Shown here in pieces: positions 50,018-60,779 of a DNA stretch of 64,000 bases; within the stretch, counting starts at the first letter, position 1; each line of letters opens with the position of its first letter. The position numbers and the translations under genes are program-made. A model generated the notes under the pieces. The model was not told the origin of the DNA, did not search any database, and saw nothing but the letters and a program-made list of their open reading frames with translations. This DNA comes from Oegoconia quadripuncta. Lineage: Eukaryota > Arthropoda > Insecta > Lepidoptera > Autostichidae. The DNA lies in assembly GCA_949316235.1 (NCBI GenBank), contig OX438749.1:20166414-20230413 (forward strand), written 5' to 3'.

Positions 50018-50470
50018 GGACGACCTGTTTGGTGTAGTGGTTAGAAACTCTGACTGCTATACCAAATGGTCGCGGGTCGAATCCCGCTACGGGCATAATG
50101 TTTGTACGATGAATACAGACATGTGTTCCCGAGTTATAGATGTATGGATGTATTAAACTACTAGTAGTAAACCACTCGAGTTTGGGCTCATGTGATTTGT
50201 TTTGATGAGTCGATTATATAGCATTGTGTTAGGTTTCTTTGTCACATGTAGATATAGATGTAGACAGTATTACTTTAAAACTGGTTTTAGTTTAGTTTAG
50301 TTTAGTTGGTGTACATCCGAATCGACACCAATACCTACTTATTATTTACAAAAAAAATATTTTTGTGTAATTTATCAACCATCTGATATCCATAATACAA
50401 GCCTAGTTGCTTAGTGTGGAACTAGATGGCGCTGTGTGTATGTGCAAAGATATTTATTTATTATTATTTT
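50018..50470 (+). repeat. SINE-A interrupted by ~180 bp
   Basis: Head GACGACCTGTTTGGTGTAGT at 50018, broken at about 50155, and resuming at TACTTATTATTTACAAAAAA near 50334 to the 3' end AACTAGATGGCGCTGTGTGT. The insert (about 50156-50330) contains ACTACTAGTAGT and a (AGTTT)n run and is not classified. Confidence 0.75.
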
Positions 50471-51009
50471 TTACGGTTCCGCATCTAAATTATCCAAACG
50501 GACCCTTATTCTTCTTAGCGAGTCAATGACAAACACATCAAATTCTTGAGTCCTGTAGCATACAAGCCTTATTAGTATGCCAAATCTCTTCGTCTGTCTT
50601 TCTGTCAGACAAGGGCGATCCCAGCCCAAGAAAATTGGGCGCAAGTAGCTACAGTTCCAGGGTCCAATTTAGTAAAACAAGTGAAGCAAATAAATTGAAA
50701 ACCCTCAATCACGAAATCGGAAGCCTTATTCCTTTTTAGAAAATTGGGCAATTATTTTTTGGATATAAAAATGTTTTAATTACTTTGACTTCATTCTTAT
50801 ACCTACAGTTATTTTAAATAAGTATTTTAATTGCTTACACGATGTTAATGATATAGCAATAGGCAGTTATTATTTAAAATTGTTCTAAATTGTCGTACCT
50901 ACTATGTCGAAACGGTATGATTGATTTTATTAGGGAGGTTCATGACAATATGACCTCTGTGACCCCGTCAGAGGCCTCTAGCTCCGAAATGTGAAGAGAT
51001 AAATAGTTT

Positions 51010-51405
51010 CATCAACAGCCCATAAACATCCCACTGCAGGGATATAGGCCTTCCCTCGTATAATGAGGGAGTAAGGGGCCATAGTCCACCACGCTGACCC
51101 AATGCGGGTTGGGGACTTCATATGCCTTTGAATTTTTATTTCTCAGGCATGCAGGTTTCCTCAAGATGTTTTCCTTCACCGTGTTAAAAGCAGTCGGATA
51201 AATGTAGATACATCATCATCATCTGATTTAAAAGCCATGCTCTTGTCGGTGGAGATTTTTCCATATCTCTCTGCTCTCCGCCTTCCTCTTGACCTCCTGA
51301 TACCTACGACACGACGTTCAACTTCTAATGTACATAAGTAATTAAATTAAATTTAAAAACTTATTGGTATATGGCCTGGTCTGCCTGTGAATCGAACCCG
51401 GACCT
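51010..51405 (-). repeat. SINE-D carrying an RTE-like LINE fragment
   Basis: Outer parts CAGCCCATAAACATCCCACT and CGAACCCGGACCTCCCAA are SINE-D in minus orientation. Between about 51205 and 51330 the minus strand encodes YQEVKRKAESREIWKNLHRQ, then EHGF and a stop, an RTE-type ORF terminus. The LINE end therefore inserted in the SINE. Confidence 0.65.
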
Positions 51406-51414
51406 CCCAAATTT

Positions 51415-51657
51415 TTTTTGGCTGGCTAGTCCCAAACTGGCTATCTTATCTGTGACAACCGGAACACAACACTGCTATTAACATTGCTGTTGGCGGCAGA
51501 TTTAGATAAGATGGTGGTAGCTAGCCAGGCGGACATGTCAAATGCCCTACCACCAACCAAACCGAGTACTTAAACATGTACCTCGCTGGGGATCGAACTC
51601 GCGACCTCTGAATCGTAAACCCAATGTTATTTACATTGAGCCACGCAGGCGGTACAT
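51415..51657 (-). repeat. SINE-C, 3' end missing
   Basis: GGCTATCTTATCTGTGACAA to GAGCCACGCAGGCGGT. It begins directly at a T-run after the SINE-D head, so the two SINEs are adjacent. Confidence 0.8.
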
Positions 51658-52003
51658 CCACCCACTGCTGGAACTTATTGTGGAGAAAATAAAGATTTAC
51701 TATTACTGATAAATACTAGTTGCCCTAAATATTTCTTTTGAACCAAAAACTTCTTATTAATGATAAATTAAAAATTATTATTTTATTTTATTTTTATTTT
51801 ATTTACTTTTTTATTTACATAACTATAAAAAGTGTATCGCCTCGAGCTCTTCTACCTGCGGCATTGTCTGGGGACAATGCTGGGGCATGCTAGCCGCGTT
51901 TCCCCGCTGCACCGCCAGGCTTAGTCTCTTAGTCATTTATCCGTGGTTTCCACATGAAAAGATGATTACCTACTCCAATGAAATTTACTATGACTGGTAG
52001 AGC

Positions 52004-52009
<6 letters not shown>

Positions 52010-52040
<31 letters not shown>
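52010..52040. repeat. (AC)n microsatellite
   Basis: About 15 uninterrupted AC units. Confidence 0.95.
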
Positions 52041-52042
<2 letters not shown>

Positions 52043-52671
52043 TTCTTTTATGAACTATGTTATACTGTTTCCACTTTTTAATTATATTTGCTATATTGTT
52101 ATGTATCGATGTAATAAAATTGTTGCTTCCTGCGACACCTAGGGGGAGAGCCTGGCAATCTGAAAAACAGGTTTATTTTCCTAGTTCAGATGTCAGTCTC
52201 TCACAAGTGAAATAATTTGTAATAATGCTGTTATTTATATTTTCTTACTATTTACCTTGTATGTGAAACAATAAACATTATTATTATTATTACTGGTATC
52301 CTAATATAGTTACAGTTATGCTCACTATAATCTATTACACCTATTACTTAGCCGGTTTACGAGACCCTTGTAAAGAGACGTCTATGTACTCGTATGTATT
52401 CCGAAGTACAGTGTTTTGGCTTGACACGGCAGTAATGCTCTTAGCACTACATTATTAATGTTAGGCAGCAAATCTCTCATTTGAATAGAAACGAATCGTT
52501 CGTTTAATGTAGATAATTTGAAGTAGAGTATCCAATTCGTAATTGGAATTAACAAATTCAGAAACTCAGTAGGTATCCGATATTTAAGTTAGCATGGTAA
52601 CAATGTAATTTCTATGTCTCGTACTATTTGGACAATGAGTTTTGTATTAATAATAGATATCTGTGTAGATA

Positions 52672-52775
52672 TCGGTGTTTCCGGGTCAGTACGCTTCCAC
52701 CTTCGACCTCATCTTCACTTAATATCAAGTGTGATTGAGGTCAAGTTCGAAACCGTCGTGCATAAAAAAAAAAGC
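52672..52775 (+). repeat. SINE-C 3' fragment
   Basis: GGTGTTTCCGGGTCAGTACG to CCGTCGTGCATAAAAAAAAA; 5'-truncated. Confidence 0.75.
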
Positions 52776-53204
52776 GTCTTCCGCGCACTTGGACATGTCC
52801 ATTACAATACAATAAATTAATTATAGAGGTATACCTAATTAAATGTAAAAGGCGAAAGTACATTAATTATTAACTAATATGTCGATACAAATAAAAGGAT
52901 TATAAAATAATTTAGAGTAATGTAGCTGCTGTAAAGAGGCATTGTCAGTCTGCATAATAAGTAGCTGCTGTAAATGGGCATTGTCAATTTCCTTGAAACT
53001 ATGATAGATGCTATGTGGCGACATTGTCTTATATTTTATAATTGTATTTATAATGATTCATCAAATAATTGTATTGTATGTGTAATAATTATATACTAAA
53101 GTGTAAACCTGTGAGTGCTAAATAAAAGAAAGGATTTTAGTTTATTCCGGGGTTGTTTATTCGCCGACATCTCCCAATAAACAGCAACAGACGCACGTAA
53201 CGTC

Positions 53205-53485
53205 ATGACCTTTATCCCAAATGGAGGTGGTCAGATATATCCCAAACATTAACGTTTGGAAGTTTCAAATATTAAAAGTTTAATGCTTGAAACAATATCC
53301 AATGGTTCACTTTCCCTCTATACCCACTAGTTCAGGTGACCAGTTAACTGGACTAGTGAAACTTTTTTTCTCGTTTGTTCAGTTGTAAATTAGACTAGGT
53401 TTTGCACCGGGTTTCATTTTTTTTTTCGATATAAAATATATACACATGTGACAGGGCGTGAGCCCTTGCCGTTAAAGCGTGCAAA
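53205..53485 (+). repeat. Family F repeat, long copy
   Basis: CCTTTATCCCAAATGGAGGT, CATTAACGTTTGG, then CACATGTGACAGGGCGTGAG and GCCGTTAAAGCGTGCAAATA. A SINE-B follows immediately. Confidence 0.6.
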
Positions 53486-53486
53486 T

Positions 53487-53720
53487 AATAATAATAAATA
53501 TTTCGGACACTTACACCAATCATCTAGTCACCAAACTAAGCGAAGCTTGTGCTATGGAAACTAGATAACGGATAAACATTATAAATATTTATATAAACAT
53601 CCATGACTCGGGAATAAATGTTTGTATTCATCACACAAACATTTACCCCTCGCGGGATTCGAACCCGCAACCGTTGGTTTCGCTAACAGGGTCACTATCC
53701 ACTACACCAATCGGTCGTCC
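53487..53720 (-). repeat. SINE-B, full length
   Basis: AATATTTCGGACACTTACAC to CTACACCAATCGGTCGTCC, with box B and box A complements intact. Confidence 0.85.
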
Positions 53721-54124
53721 AAACCGTCCGTACCAAATCTTTAGATATATTTTGGTGGTAAGTCCCATAGTATTTAACGGGGATGTACCTGCAGTTAACT
53801 GTAGGTACATTAGTAGTTTTGAAAAAAATGCTAAGAATCCTATCCGAATTCTAGAACTTGGACTATTGTTTAAAACCATATTTAATAAAATACATGAATC
53901 GGGGCACCTAATTGTTAGTAATCATTACATAAATATTAAAACCTAGAAGCATATAAACGAGTAACCTTGTTGTTTTCGAAGGTACCCTGAGTACTAAGCC
54001 AATCGGTTCTTAATAATTGCTCCTCGATCTGAGAAAATCACACGTTATTGAGGTAGAAAACCAGGAAGCGATTCAAAGATATTGCGTCTTTACACCGCGA
54101 AAAATATAGCTTAAAGTAATAAAT

Positions 54125-54340
54125 GTATGTAGGTATAAGAGCGCGTGCACACGACTCGAGTAATATACATGCTTCGAGAAATGTCATACTTATAGGTACA
54201 TGGAACACCCTATAGATTTCCAAGTGCATGGTGTCGTTAGATTCGTCTTGATCCTGGATAGGACACATTTTATGGTAAAGATCTAACATGGCGTCTGCAA
54301 AATACAAAATATGCAGTCCGGTTTCTTGGTTTTTAAAAAC
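54125..54340 (-). repeat. Family G repeat
   Basis: GCATGGTGTCGTTAGATTCG, TTTTATGGTAAAGATCTAAC, ATGGCGTCTGCAAAATAC, then ATATGCAGTCCGGTTTCTTG. The 89-codon minus-strand frame here is a chance translation of the repeat. Confidence 0.6.
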
Positions 54341-54431
54341 ATAAATAGTTATTTAAATTAATTAATTCAAAGTCATAAATTGCTTTATATGGTTGCTTAC
54401 ATAAATTACATATGAGGTGAATTTATATATT

Positions 54432-54758
54432 GGAGTCTCCGCACACTAGCGTCTTTCGAGCGTTGTCGTCATGCCAACGCCGAACTTACGCCTAACGTTT
54501 TTTGCGAACAAGTACAATGCACAACCCATAAATAATATTAAAAGTGTTTTTGCATCAGGAAAGCGATTATTTCGTATTGTATTGTAAACATATAAAAAAT
54601 AATAATAAACACTTTTATTATTATTTATGGGTTGTGCATTATACTTGTTCGCAAAAAGCGTTAGGCGTAAGTCCGGTGTCGCGTCGCTGCAGCGACGATG
54701 TCACGTCGACGCTGGTACCACGACGACGCTCAAAATACGCTAGTGTGGGGGGTCTTCA
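54432..54758. mobile_element. Foldback/MITE with ~65-bp inner arms
   Basis: Outer ends GCACACTAGCGTCTT and the complement of CCCACACTAGCGTATTTTGA. Inner arms 54482-54548 (GAACTTACGCCTAACG, TTGCGAACAAGTACAATGCA, CAACCCATAAATAAT) pair with 54606-54673. One arm has extra GC-rich sequence (GTCGCGTCGCTGCAGCGACG). Class not determined. Confidence 0.7.
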
Positions 54759-54817
54759 GTTTGGTAGGGGTATTTGTACACTTGTAGGTACACTTACATT
54801 TATTAAATATATATTTT

Positions 54818-54990
54818 TTTTATGCACAACGGATAGATACTTGACCTCAATCACACCTGATAATAAGTGAAGATGAGGTCGACGGTGGAAGCGTACTGAC
54901 CCGGAAACCCCAACACATTTGGAGGACTGGAGAAGGAGAACATCAGATGTGATTGAGGTCAAGTACCAACCCGTTGTGCATAAAAAAAGT
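54818..54990. repeat. Two SINE-C 3' ends head to head
   Basis: 54818-54930 is minus-oriented (T-run, then TGCACAACGG to CACATTTGGAGGACTGG). 54940-54990 is plus-oriented (AACATCAGATGTGATTGAGG to GTTGTGCATAAAAAAAG). Together they make an imperfect palindrome with poly(T)/poly(A) outside. Confidence 0.75.
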
Positions 54991-55189
54991 TAGTAATCTA
55001 GTACTGCGAAGAAACCAGTTAGTGAATACGGTGCCTAATGCAGAGGGTCGCAAATATCCAAGCAATTTCCTGCAAAAAGGAAGAGAAATGTTTGGCGCGA
55101 AGAGGCAAATTCATAAAATTAACTGTCTGTCGAGATCCCTTTGATTTTCGTTTATTAATTTAATATCTTGAGTACGTACTTGATTGTAC

Positions 55190-55515
55190 ACTATTTTATG
55201 CACAACGGGTTAGCGTTTGATCTCAATAATACCTGATGTTAAGTGAAGATGCATGAGGTCGCAGGTGGAAGTCCACTCACCGGGAACCGCCAACTTATTT
55301 GGGGGACTGGCTATCTTATCTCTTGCGGCCGGAACACAACAATGCTATCAATATTGCTGTTTGGTGGTAGACTTAGATAAGATGGTGGTACGTAGCGTGA
55401 CTGGCCAGCTTATCGATCTTAAAAATGCCCTACCACTAACTGAACCAAGAAACAAGTACCCCACTGCTAATCGAACTCGCACCCTCCCTTTGGTAAACCT
55501 TATGTTGTCTATATT
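55190..55515 (-). repeat. Old, diverged SINE-C
   Basis: TTTTATGCACAACGGGTTAG, AATACCTGATGTTAAGTGAA, GGCTATCTTATCTCTTGCGG, TAGACTTAGATAAGATGGTG, then CTAATCGAACTCGCACCCTC. It has many substitutions and a changed head. Confidence 0.7.
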
Positions 55516-56804
55516 CAGCTATACATGTACACGGTTTAAATATAAAATTAACACTGATAATGAGCAAAAAAGTAATTTGTCTGAAATAATTGAAAGTGTA
55601 GATACAGCTGTGTTTGTTAATTTGTATAAAGCTTCATAAAATTTACCTAATTGTAATAAATTTAGATTTAAATAACTAAAATGAAGTCGGACTAATTAAA
55701 AGGGATCTCTTCCAGTCAATTTAGGTATTTGTTAAAAAACACGATTTGTTTCGAATGCGTATGATTTTGGAAACTTACTAATACCAAGGGATTCTGTTAT
55801 TTTTGGAACGGAAGTTGGAAGGATACGGATCCTTCGGGATACGGATGTTATAATAAACTAATTATTTTGGGTCAGATGTTCTGTGAACGGATATTTTGAT
55901 ATCATATTCCGAAAGGCTCAATTCTCTGACGTTGGACTGATGTCTAACAGAGCAGATCCCTTTACTCCACTGACCTAGTGAATTTATTATCATCATAGTA
56001 TTGGCCATATGACGTTCACTGCTGAACATTGACCTCCCGCATAGTTTTCCAGGGCGATGGGATAGAAGCGGCCGGCATCAAGTAGTCCATCCATTTTGTA
56101 TATGGACAACGTACTTTGTATATTGTTACTTTGTAAACTACACGAATTCAAATTCACCTATAGTTCACGATCCATCCATAGTACTATTAAATACAAATAC
56201 AATAACTTACGTTAAGATAACGTTGCCCAATGAAATTTTGCAGTCTAATGGGAATTGATTAGAAGAGTGACTTCAAGAAAACTTCTTACACCTGACCAAT
56301 TAACACGTTCCTGACTTGCCAAATTATGTAGGGCATGAGTAGACACGATACTTTTAGTATCAGAGCTCAGCGATTGCGCGATGGGTACACGGAAACTAGA
56401 ATGCGAATTAACGACTGTTTTCGAAATCTCACGTTTCAGCGACTGCATCGGCGGGCGGAGAGCTGAAGCGGAATGTAGCGCAAGATTGAGCTTCATGTTC
56501 CGCCAACGCCAAAGTTTGATTGAGTGGCTCCGTCTGGTATCAGAATGTGTACGGAGTGTAGCGTTCAGCCGCTACATCGAGCGTCCAAAAAGCGATTACA
56601 CGTCTGGTGTTTTAGGTATGCGGAGGACGTAGAGTCGCTACGATGCAGCCTCCGAAAAGCAACTAAATCGCCGATTGCTGATGCAATAAATTGAACACAC
56701 AAAACACCAGCGAAAACACATGATTTTATCATCCAAATAGTTAGAAACTAAATTCTCAAAACGGCTTGGCTGATTTCATCGTGATATCATCGAAATACCT
56801 TTTT
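55516..56804. other. No gene recognised
   Basis: Contains a LINE-tail scrap (GGGATCTCTTCCAGTCAATT, 55700), an RTE-tail-like segment (CGTTCACTGCTGAACATTGA, 56014) and a patch rich in GCGACTGCATCGGCGG-like words at 56360-56650 with no recognised protein. The latter may be a degraded GC-rich foldback. Confidence 0.4.
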
Positions 56805-57815
56805 TTTTGCACAACGGTTTAGTACTTGTCCTCAATCACATAAGGTTTCCACCTTCATGCTTCCGCATATTGACCCATAAACCCCAACACATTTGGGGGG
56901 GCTATCTTATCTGTGACAACCGGAACGGTGACACTTTGAAACGCATAATGTTTATTGTCATAAGTTCAATTGACATACATCATATAGCATACAAATTAAT
57001 AAGCATAATAGTGTTTCGCAAATTTATTATTATGCATAAACATAATAACGCAGATTTGTTGAAGGGCATAATAATAAAAGCCATAATCATATAAATCTAT
57101 ATTTTCATTTGCCATATTTTTATAAGGCATATCTTTGAAACGCAGATTTTAATTATGCATAAATTACCATATTCATAATTTTGTCTGACATACTTTTATA
57201 AAGCATAACTGCACCCCGACATGGTTAGGTTAGGTTCGAAGGGTATGGCGGAAGCGAGCTGGGCGAGTGCGAGCGAAGCGAGCACGGGAGTTCTTGGCAC
57301 CCCGATATGGATAGGTTAGGTTCGAAGCGAGCCCGGATCGCCCGCCATACCCTTCGTGTTAGGTTGACATGTAGGCTTTTTAAATATTATGTCTTTTGAA
57401 TGGTCAACAAAAATTACGGGTTTCATTCATTACTCATGCTTATTAAAATTATGCCTTTCTATGATTATGCCTTACAGGTTTCGGCCATATGATATTATGT
57501 GTAATGAAGTTATGCTATAACGGTTTATTGCAAAAAGTATTTTGCAATAATAGTAATTATGGCGAGTAATATTATGAATTGTCAGTTTATGGTGAAAAAC
57601 GTTATGCGTTTCAATAGGTAACCAACCGGAACACAACAATGCTATTGAACATTGCTGATTGGTCGTAGATTTAGATAAGATGGTGGTGGATAGCCAGGCG
57701 GACATTTAATGCCCTTCCACCAACCAAACCAAACAAACATGTGTCCCCGCTGGAGATCGAACCCGCGACTTCCGAATCGTAATCCCAATGTTGTTTACAT
57801 TGAGCCACGAAGGCG
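56805..57815 (-). repeat. SINE-C split by a 697-bp element
   Basis: The 3' part lies at 56805-56926 (degenerate GCACAACGGTTTAGTACTTG to CTGTGACAACCGGAAC). The 5' part lies at 57624-57815 (AACCGGAACACAACAATGCT to GAGCCACGAAGGCGG). Confidence 0.85.
56927..57623. mobile_element. 697-bp terminal-inverted-repeat element with 9-bp target duplication
   Basis: The ends are GGTGACACTTTGAAACGCAT with AATG, and the inverse of GGTTACCTATTGAAACGCAT with AAC. A perfect 9-bp duplication, AACCGGAAC, flanks them (56918-56926 and 57624-57632). The interior is full of GCATAA/TTATGC words in both orientations and has a GC-rich core (57230-57355) with GGTTAGGTTCGAAG repeated. No transposase frame is present, so it is non-autonomous. 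A 9-bp duplication suits MULE-like elements but does not prove the class. Confidence 0.8.
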
Positions 57816-57834
57816 GGTGCCTTTGTATCCTTGA

Positions 57835-57990
57835 AACGGTTTAACAGAGTTTCATCAAACGTCGCTAAGTATACTGTCCCCTAATTTAGTCATTAAAAAA
57901 AAGATTAATCAAATCGGACCACGCATTATTGAGAACACAACACCCGTCGATTTGCGTCTACTCAGGCCCTTACTGATTAATTATCAAGTT
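57835..57990 (+). repeat. Family H repeat
   Basis: CGGTTTAACAGAGTTTCATC, ACTGTCCCCTAATTTAGTCA, ATCGGACCACGCATTATTGA, ACACAACACCCGTCG. It abuts the SINE-C head. Confidence 0.5.
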
Positions 57991-58434
57991 TCTAAAAAAA
58001 CTAGCATTGACAGACGATGACCGTCATAAAGGGTCTTCAAAAGTTTGTCAATCTTGATGTTATGTATGGACATGTCGGGGAATAAGGCCTACTCCAAAAC
58101 AAACTGTCTTTTTCATGAAGAACTACAATGCATCTTCAAAAGTACGCATTATACTTGCCTATAATCCTAAAATAAATCCGCGAAATCTTATTATTATTCA
58201 AGGGCTGTCGCATGGATTATTACGTCAGTAGAATAAATGGTAACTTCGCATTCACCATCCGGCGGTGTAGGTGTTGAAAAGCTTTGGAAACACATTGATT
58301 GAAGGAAATTCAGAGCTTGTCCCTTTCAGTTTAATTTTATTGAAAATGAGTCACATTGAAATGCGTTTAGGTTTTCTCCAGCAGGTGTCACTTAGACAAA
58401 AATATTATTAAATTTTCTTTTACATAATAACGTC
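57991..58434. other. No gene recognised
   Basis: AT-rich sequence without supported features. Confidence 0.4.
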
Positions 58435-58612
58435 ACGACCTTTATCCCAAATGGGGTGATCAGAGATATCCCAAGCATTAGTGTTTGGGTGTCCCAGATA
58501 TTATGAGTTTAATGTTTTAATGAAACAATATCAACGATTCACTTTACGAAATATACAGAAATGCATACGTGACAGGGCGTGAATCAATCGCCATTAAAAC
58601 GTGCAAATAGGT
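58435..58612 (+). repeat. Family F repeat
   Basis: CGACCTTTATCCCAAATGGG, GATATCCCAAGCATTAGTGT, CGTGACAGGGCGTGAATCAA, CGCCATTAAAACGTGCAAAT. Confidence 0.6.
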
Positions 58613-58884
58613 ATTTTTTGGTGGAAAGTTGCTCAGACTCCGCGACGCCCACGGGAATAGACGGGATAGTTCTATTCAAAATAAAAATACAAAAGAAAAT
58701 AAATAAATACAAAACGAAGAGTAGGATTTGTATTCGTTAAGTAACGAATGGAAAGGTACCTATTTATGGTTAATTATTTATCGAATTTACTTACAAGTAT
58801 TATGGGTAATTATGAAAAATAGGTCATTGTTAGAAATGGCATAACCAATTTGCATCAAAGATGGCTAAAAGCCATCTCGCAAAT

Positions 58885-58945
58885 ATGCTTACTGTAGACC
58901 TAGACACCGCTGCGTGTATGTGCAAAGATATTAAAAAAAAAAACA
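58885..58945 (+). repeat. SINE-A 3' end scrap
   Basis: TAGACACCGCTGCGTGTATG and TGCAAAGATATTAAAAAAAA resemble the SINE-A end (GCGCTGTGTGTATGTGCAAAG). It forms the start of a 165-codon open frame that is therefore unlikely to be a gene. Confidence 0.5.
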
Positions 58946-59039
58946 AAAAAGAAAACATCAGCATTCAAGATGAAAAGATATCGGTTCAGCCGGCTTTTAC
59001 GCTACAACGCCATAGACAGACAGAGCATCAAAGAATCTC

Positions 59040-59275
59040 ACTTGTCACAATCTCTCCAGTAATAATCTCACCTGTAACAATCTCACCTGTCACAATCTCT
59101 CCAGTAATAATCTCACCTGTAACAATCTCACCTGTAATAATCTCACCTGTAACAATCTCACCCGTCACAATTTCATCTGTCACAATCTCATCAGTCACAA
59201 TCTCATCTGTCACAATCTCACCTGTCACAATCTCACCTGCTACAATCTCGCCTGTCACTATCTCACCACATGCTC
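59040..59275. repeat. 15-bp minisatellite, about 15 units
   Basis: Units of the type ACAATCTCACCTGTC recur every 15 bp with variants (AATAATCTCTCCAGT, TCATCTGTCACAATC). Because 15 is a multiple of three, both strands stay open: repeated TISPV on plus, and EIVTG on minus. It lies about 190 bp upstream of the acceptor of the receptor-like exon. Confidence 0.9.
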
Positions 59276-59464
59276 CGCAAGCTGTTATGGCTGCCACGTA
59301 TAAGGCCCATCGACGTGGCGCAGCGTTTCCTAATGATCGTGTGGACACCTCCCCCTAAACTTAGTTACCGAAGTTTTGACATTCGCGAAATAAGTTAGCT
59401 GTAATTACTTCATTGCGTGAACATTGACTAAATTTGCGTTAACAAAACTTTTCTTTCTTTTCAG

Positions 59465-60008
59465 AAAATCTGGATGTTAACAAACATGAAATAATACCAA
59501 AATGGCGAGTCGAATACTGTTCGTATTCATTATGCTCATTATCTACGATGTCATAGGCTCTGAACCAATCAACGCGCGGAATGAAATTCCAATAAACGAT
59601 CCGACCAACCACACTGACTATAACTCGACCGGCATAGAAGAGAAACAAGATTACAACGAAGAAAATGAAGTGAATAACACATTAGCTCAGTTTAATAGTA
59701 CTGGCAACGAAACAGATGTAATATACACAAGTAACAAGAAAAATTGTGAGCCGAACAATATTAACATTGAAGAGACAGAATTTATTCAATCGAAAGGTTT
59801 AGATTCGATCTACTTAAACAACATAACGAAAGTGGCGTTGATTGGTGAAAATATGTCCATAGATAATATAGAGGTCAATGGTGTTAGTTTGTTTGAAGTG
59901 GTGAACAGTGAGTGCGGGGGAGCGCGAGTGTGCAGCAACTTGGCCCGGAACTGGACTAAGGATAACACTGTCACGATTGGCTTCCTTGGCGTTTATGGAC
60001 GGAGTTTG
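59465..60008 (+). CDS. First coding exon of a secreted or receptor-type protein (ATG 59502)
   Basis: A strong acceptor (TTTTCTTTCTTTTCAG, ending 59464) is followed by 37 bp of leader and an ATG at 59502 in good context (CCAAAATGG). The 169 codons run to 60008, phase 0, with a GTAAGT donor at 60009. The protein starts with a hydrophobic signal peptide (ILFVFIMLIIYDVIG, about residues 5-19). An acidic Asn/Glu-rich segment follows with many N-glycosylation sites (NHT, NST, NNT, NST, NET, NIT, NMS, NWT). The exon ends CGGARVCSNLARNWTKDNTV, then TIGFLGVYGRSL. A cysteine pair followed by a TIGFLG-type strand resembles the opening of periplasmic-binding-like ectodomains, as in receptor guanylyl cyclases. 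That identity is a guess from a short stretch. Codon use and length make a real exon likely. No later exon was recognised before 64000. Confidence 0.7.
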
Positions 60009-60088
60009 GTAAGTTATTTTATTTGTTCAAACAGATGTTGTTGTGACAGATTTCGTCAGCACAAGGGAAGGGAGTGTGTCAGAACCAG

Positions 60089-60564
60089 GATTGATACCTA
60101 AAATCAACATTATTTTTCATTTTCATTATATCAACACCAATAGGTCAACAGTGTAACAGGTCAACCATTTATTGTATCAATAATTTGTTATATCAATGGT
60201 TCATTAGATCAACAGATTATTTTGTCAACAATTAACTAAATCAACTGTTTACGAGTTCAAATAAGTGTCATTAAAGGTAATAATACTTATCAGTTGATGT
60301 TGTCAGTGACCTCATTCGCACTACACACAAACCTTTACAGGTTTTCGTAGGTGTCTTATAGTGAAGATTGTTTAAATAATGATCTATGGATAAATAAAGA
60401 AGAAGAAGAGTTAATTCTTGACAAAATAATCTGTTGATCTAATGAACCATTGATATAACAAATTATTGATACAATAAATGGTTGACCTGTTACACTGTTG
60501 ACCTATTTATTGGTGTTGATATAATGAAAGTTGATCTAAAGAATGTTGATTTTAGGTACCAATC
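60089..60564. mobile_element. 476-bp foldback element with ~150-bp arms
   Basis: The left arm begins GATTGATACCTAAAATCAAC and continues AGGTCAACAGTGTAACAGGT, TTATTGTATCAATAATTTGT, AGATCAACAGATTATTTTGT. The right arm is its inverse with few changes, ending GTACCAATC. GTCAGAACCAG flanks both sides (60078-60088 and 60567-60577), extendable to 13 bp with one mismatch if two more bases are included. No transposase. It sits within the intron just after the receptor-like exon. Confidence 0.8.
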
Positions 60565-60779
60565 GCGTCAGAACCAGAGGGAAAGGGACACATCAGAGGC
60601 GGCGTCAGTATGGTCACCCATATTATCAGCTATTGTTTGATAGTGTTTACCGCCAAATTTGATTAAAATCTGGGGATGGAGTGCATCATGGAGATTGTGA
60701 ATTGAATCTTCCTGAAGTGAATTGTTTCGCCAATTTATCAATTCAATGAGCCTTATATCAGCTCCACCTTCATTTACAA

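Noticed and set aside
54038..54307. 89-codon minus-strand frame with Asp/Met-rich sequence
   Set aside because: It coincides with a family G repeat that recurs elsewhere in the window with disrupted frames.
55253..55639. 128-codon open frame
   Set aside because: Most of it lies in a diverged antisense SINE-C.
58861..59358. 165-codon open frame with TISPV repeats as a repetitive protein gene
   Set aside because: It starts in a SINE scrap, is open on both strands because of a 15-bp minisatellite, and lacks other coding signals.
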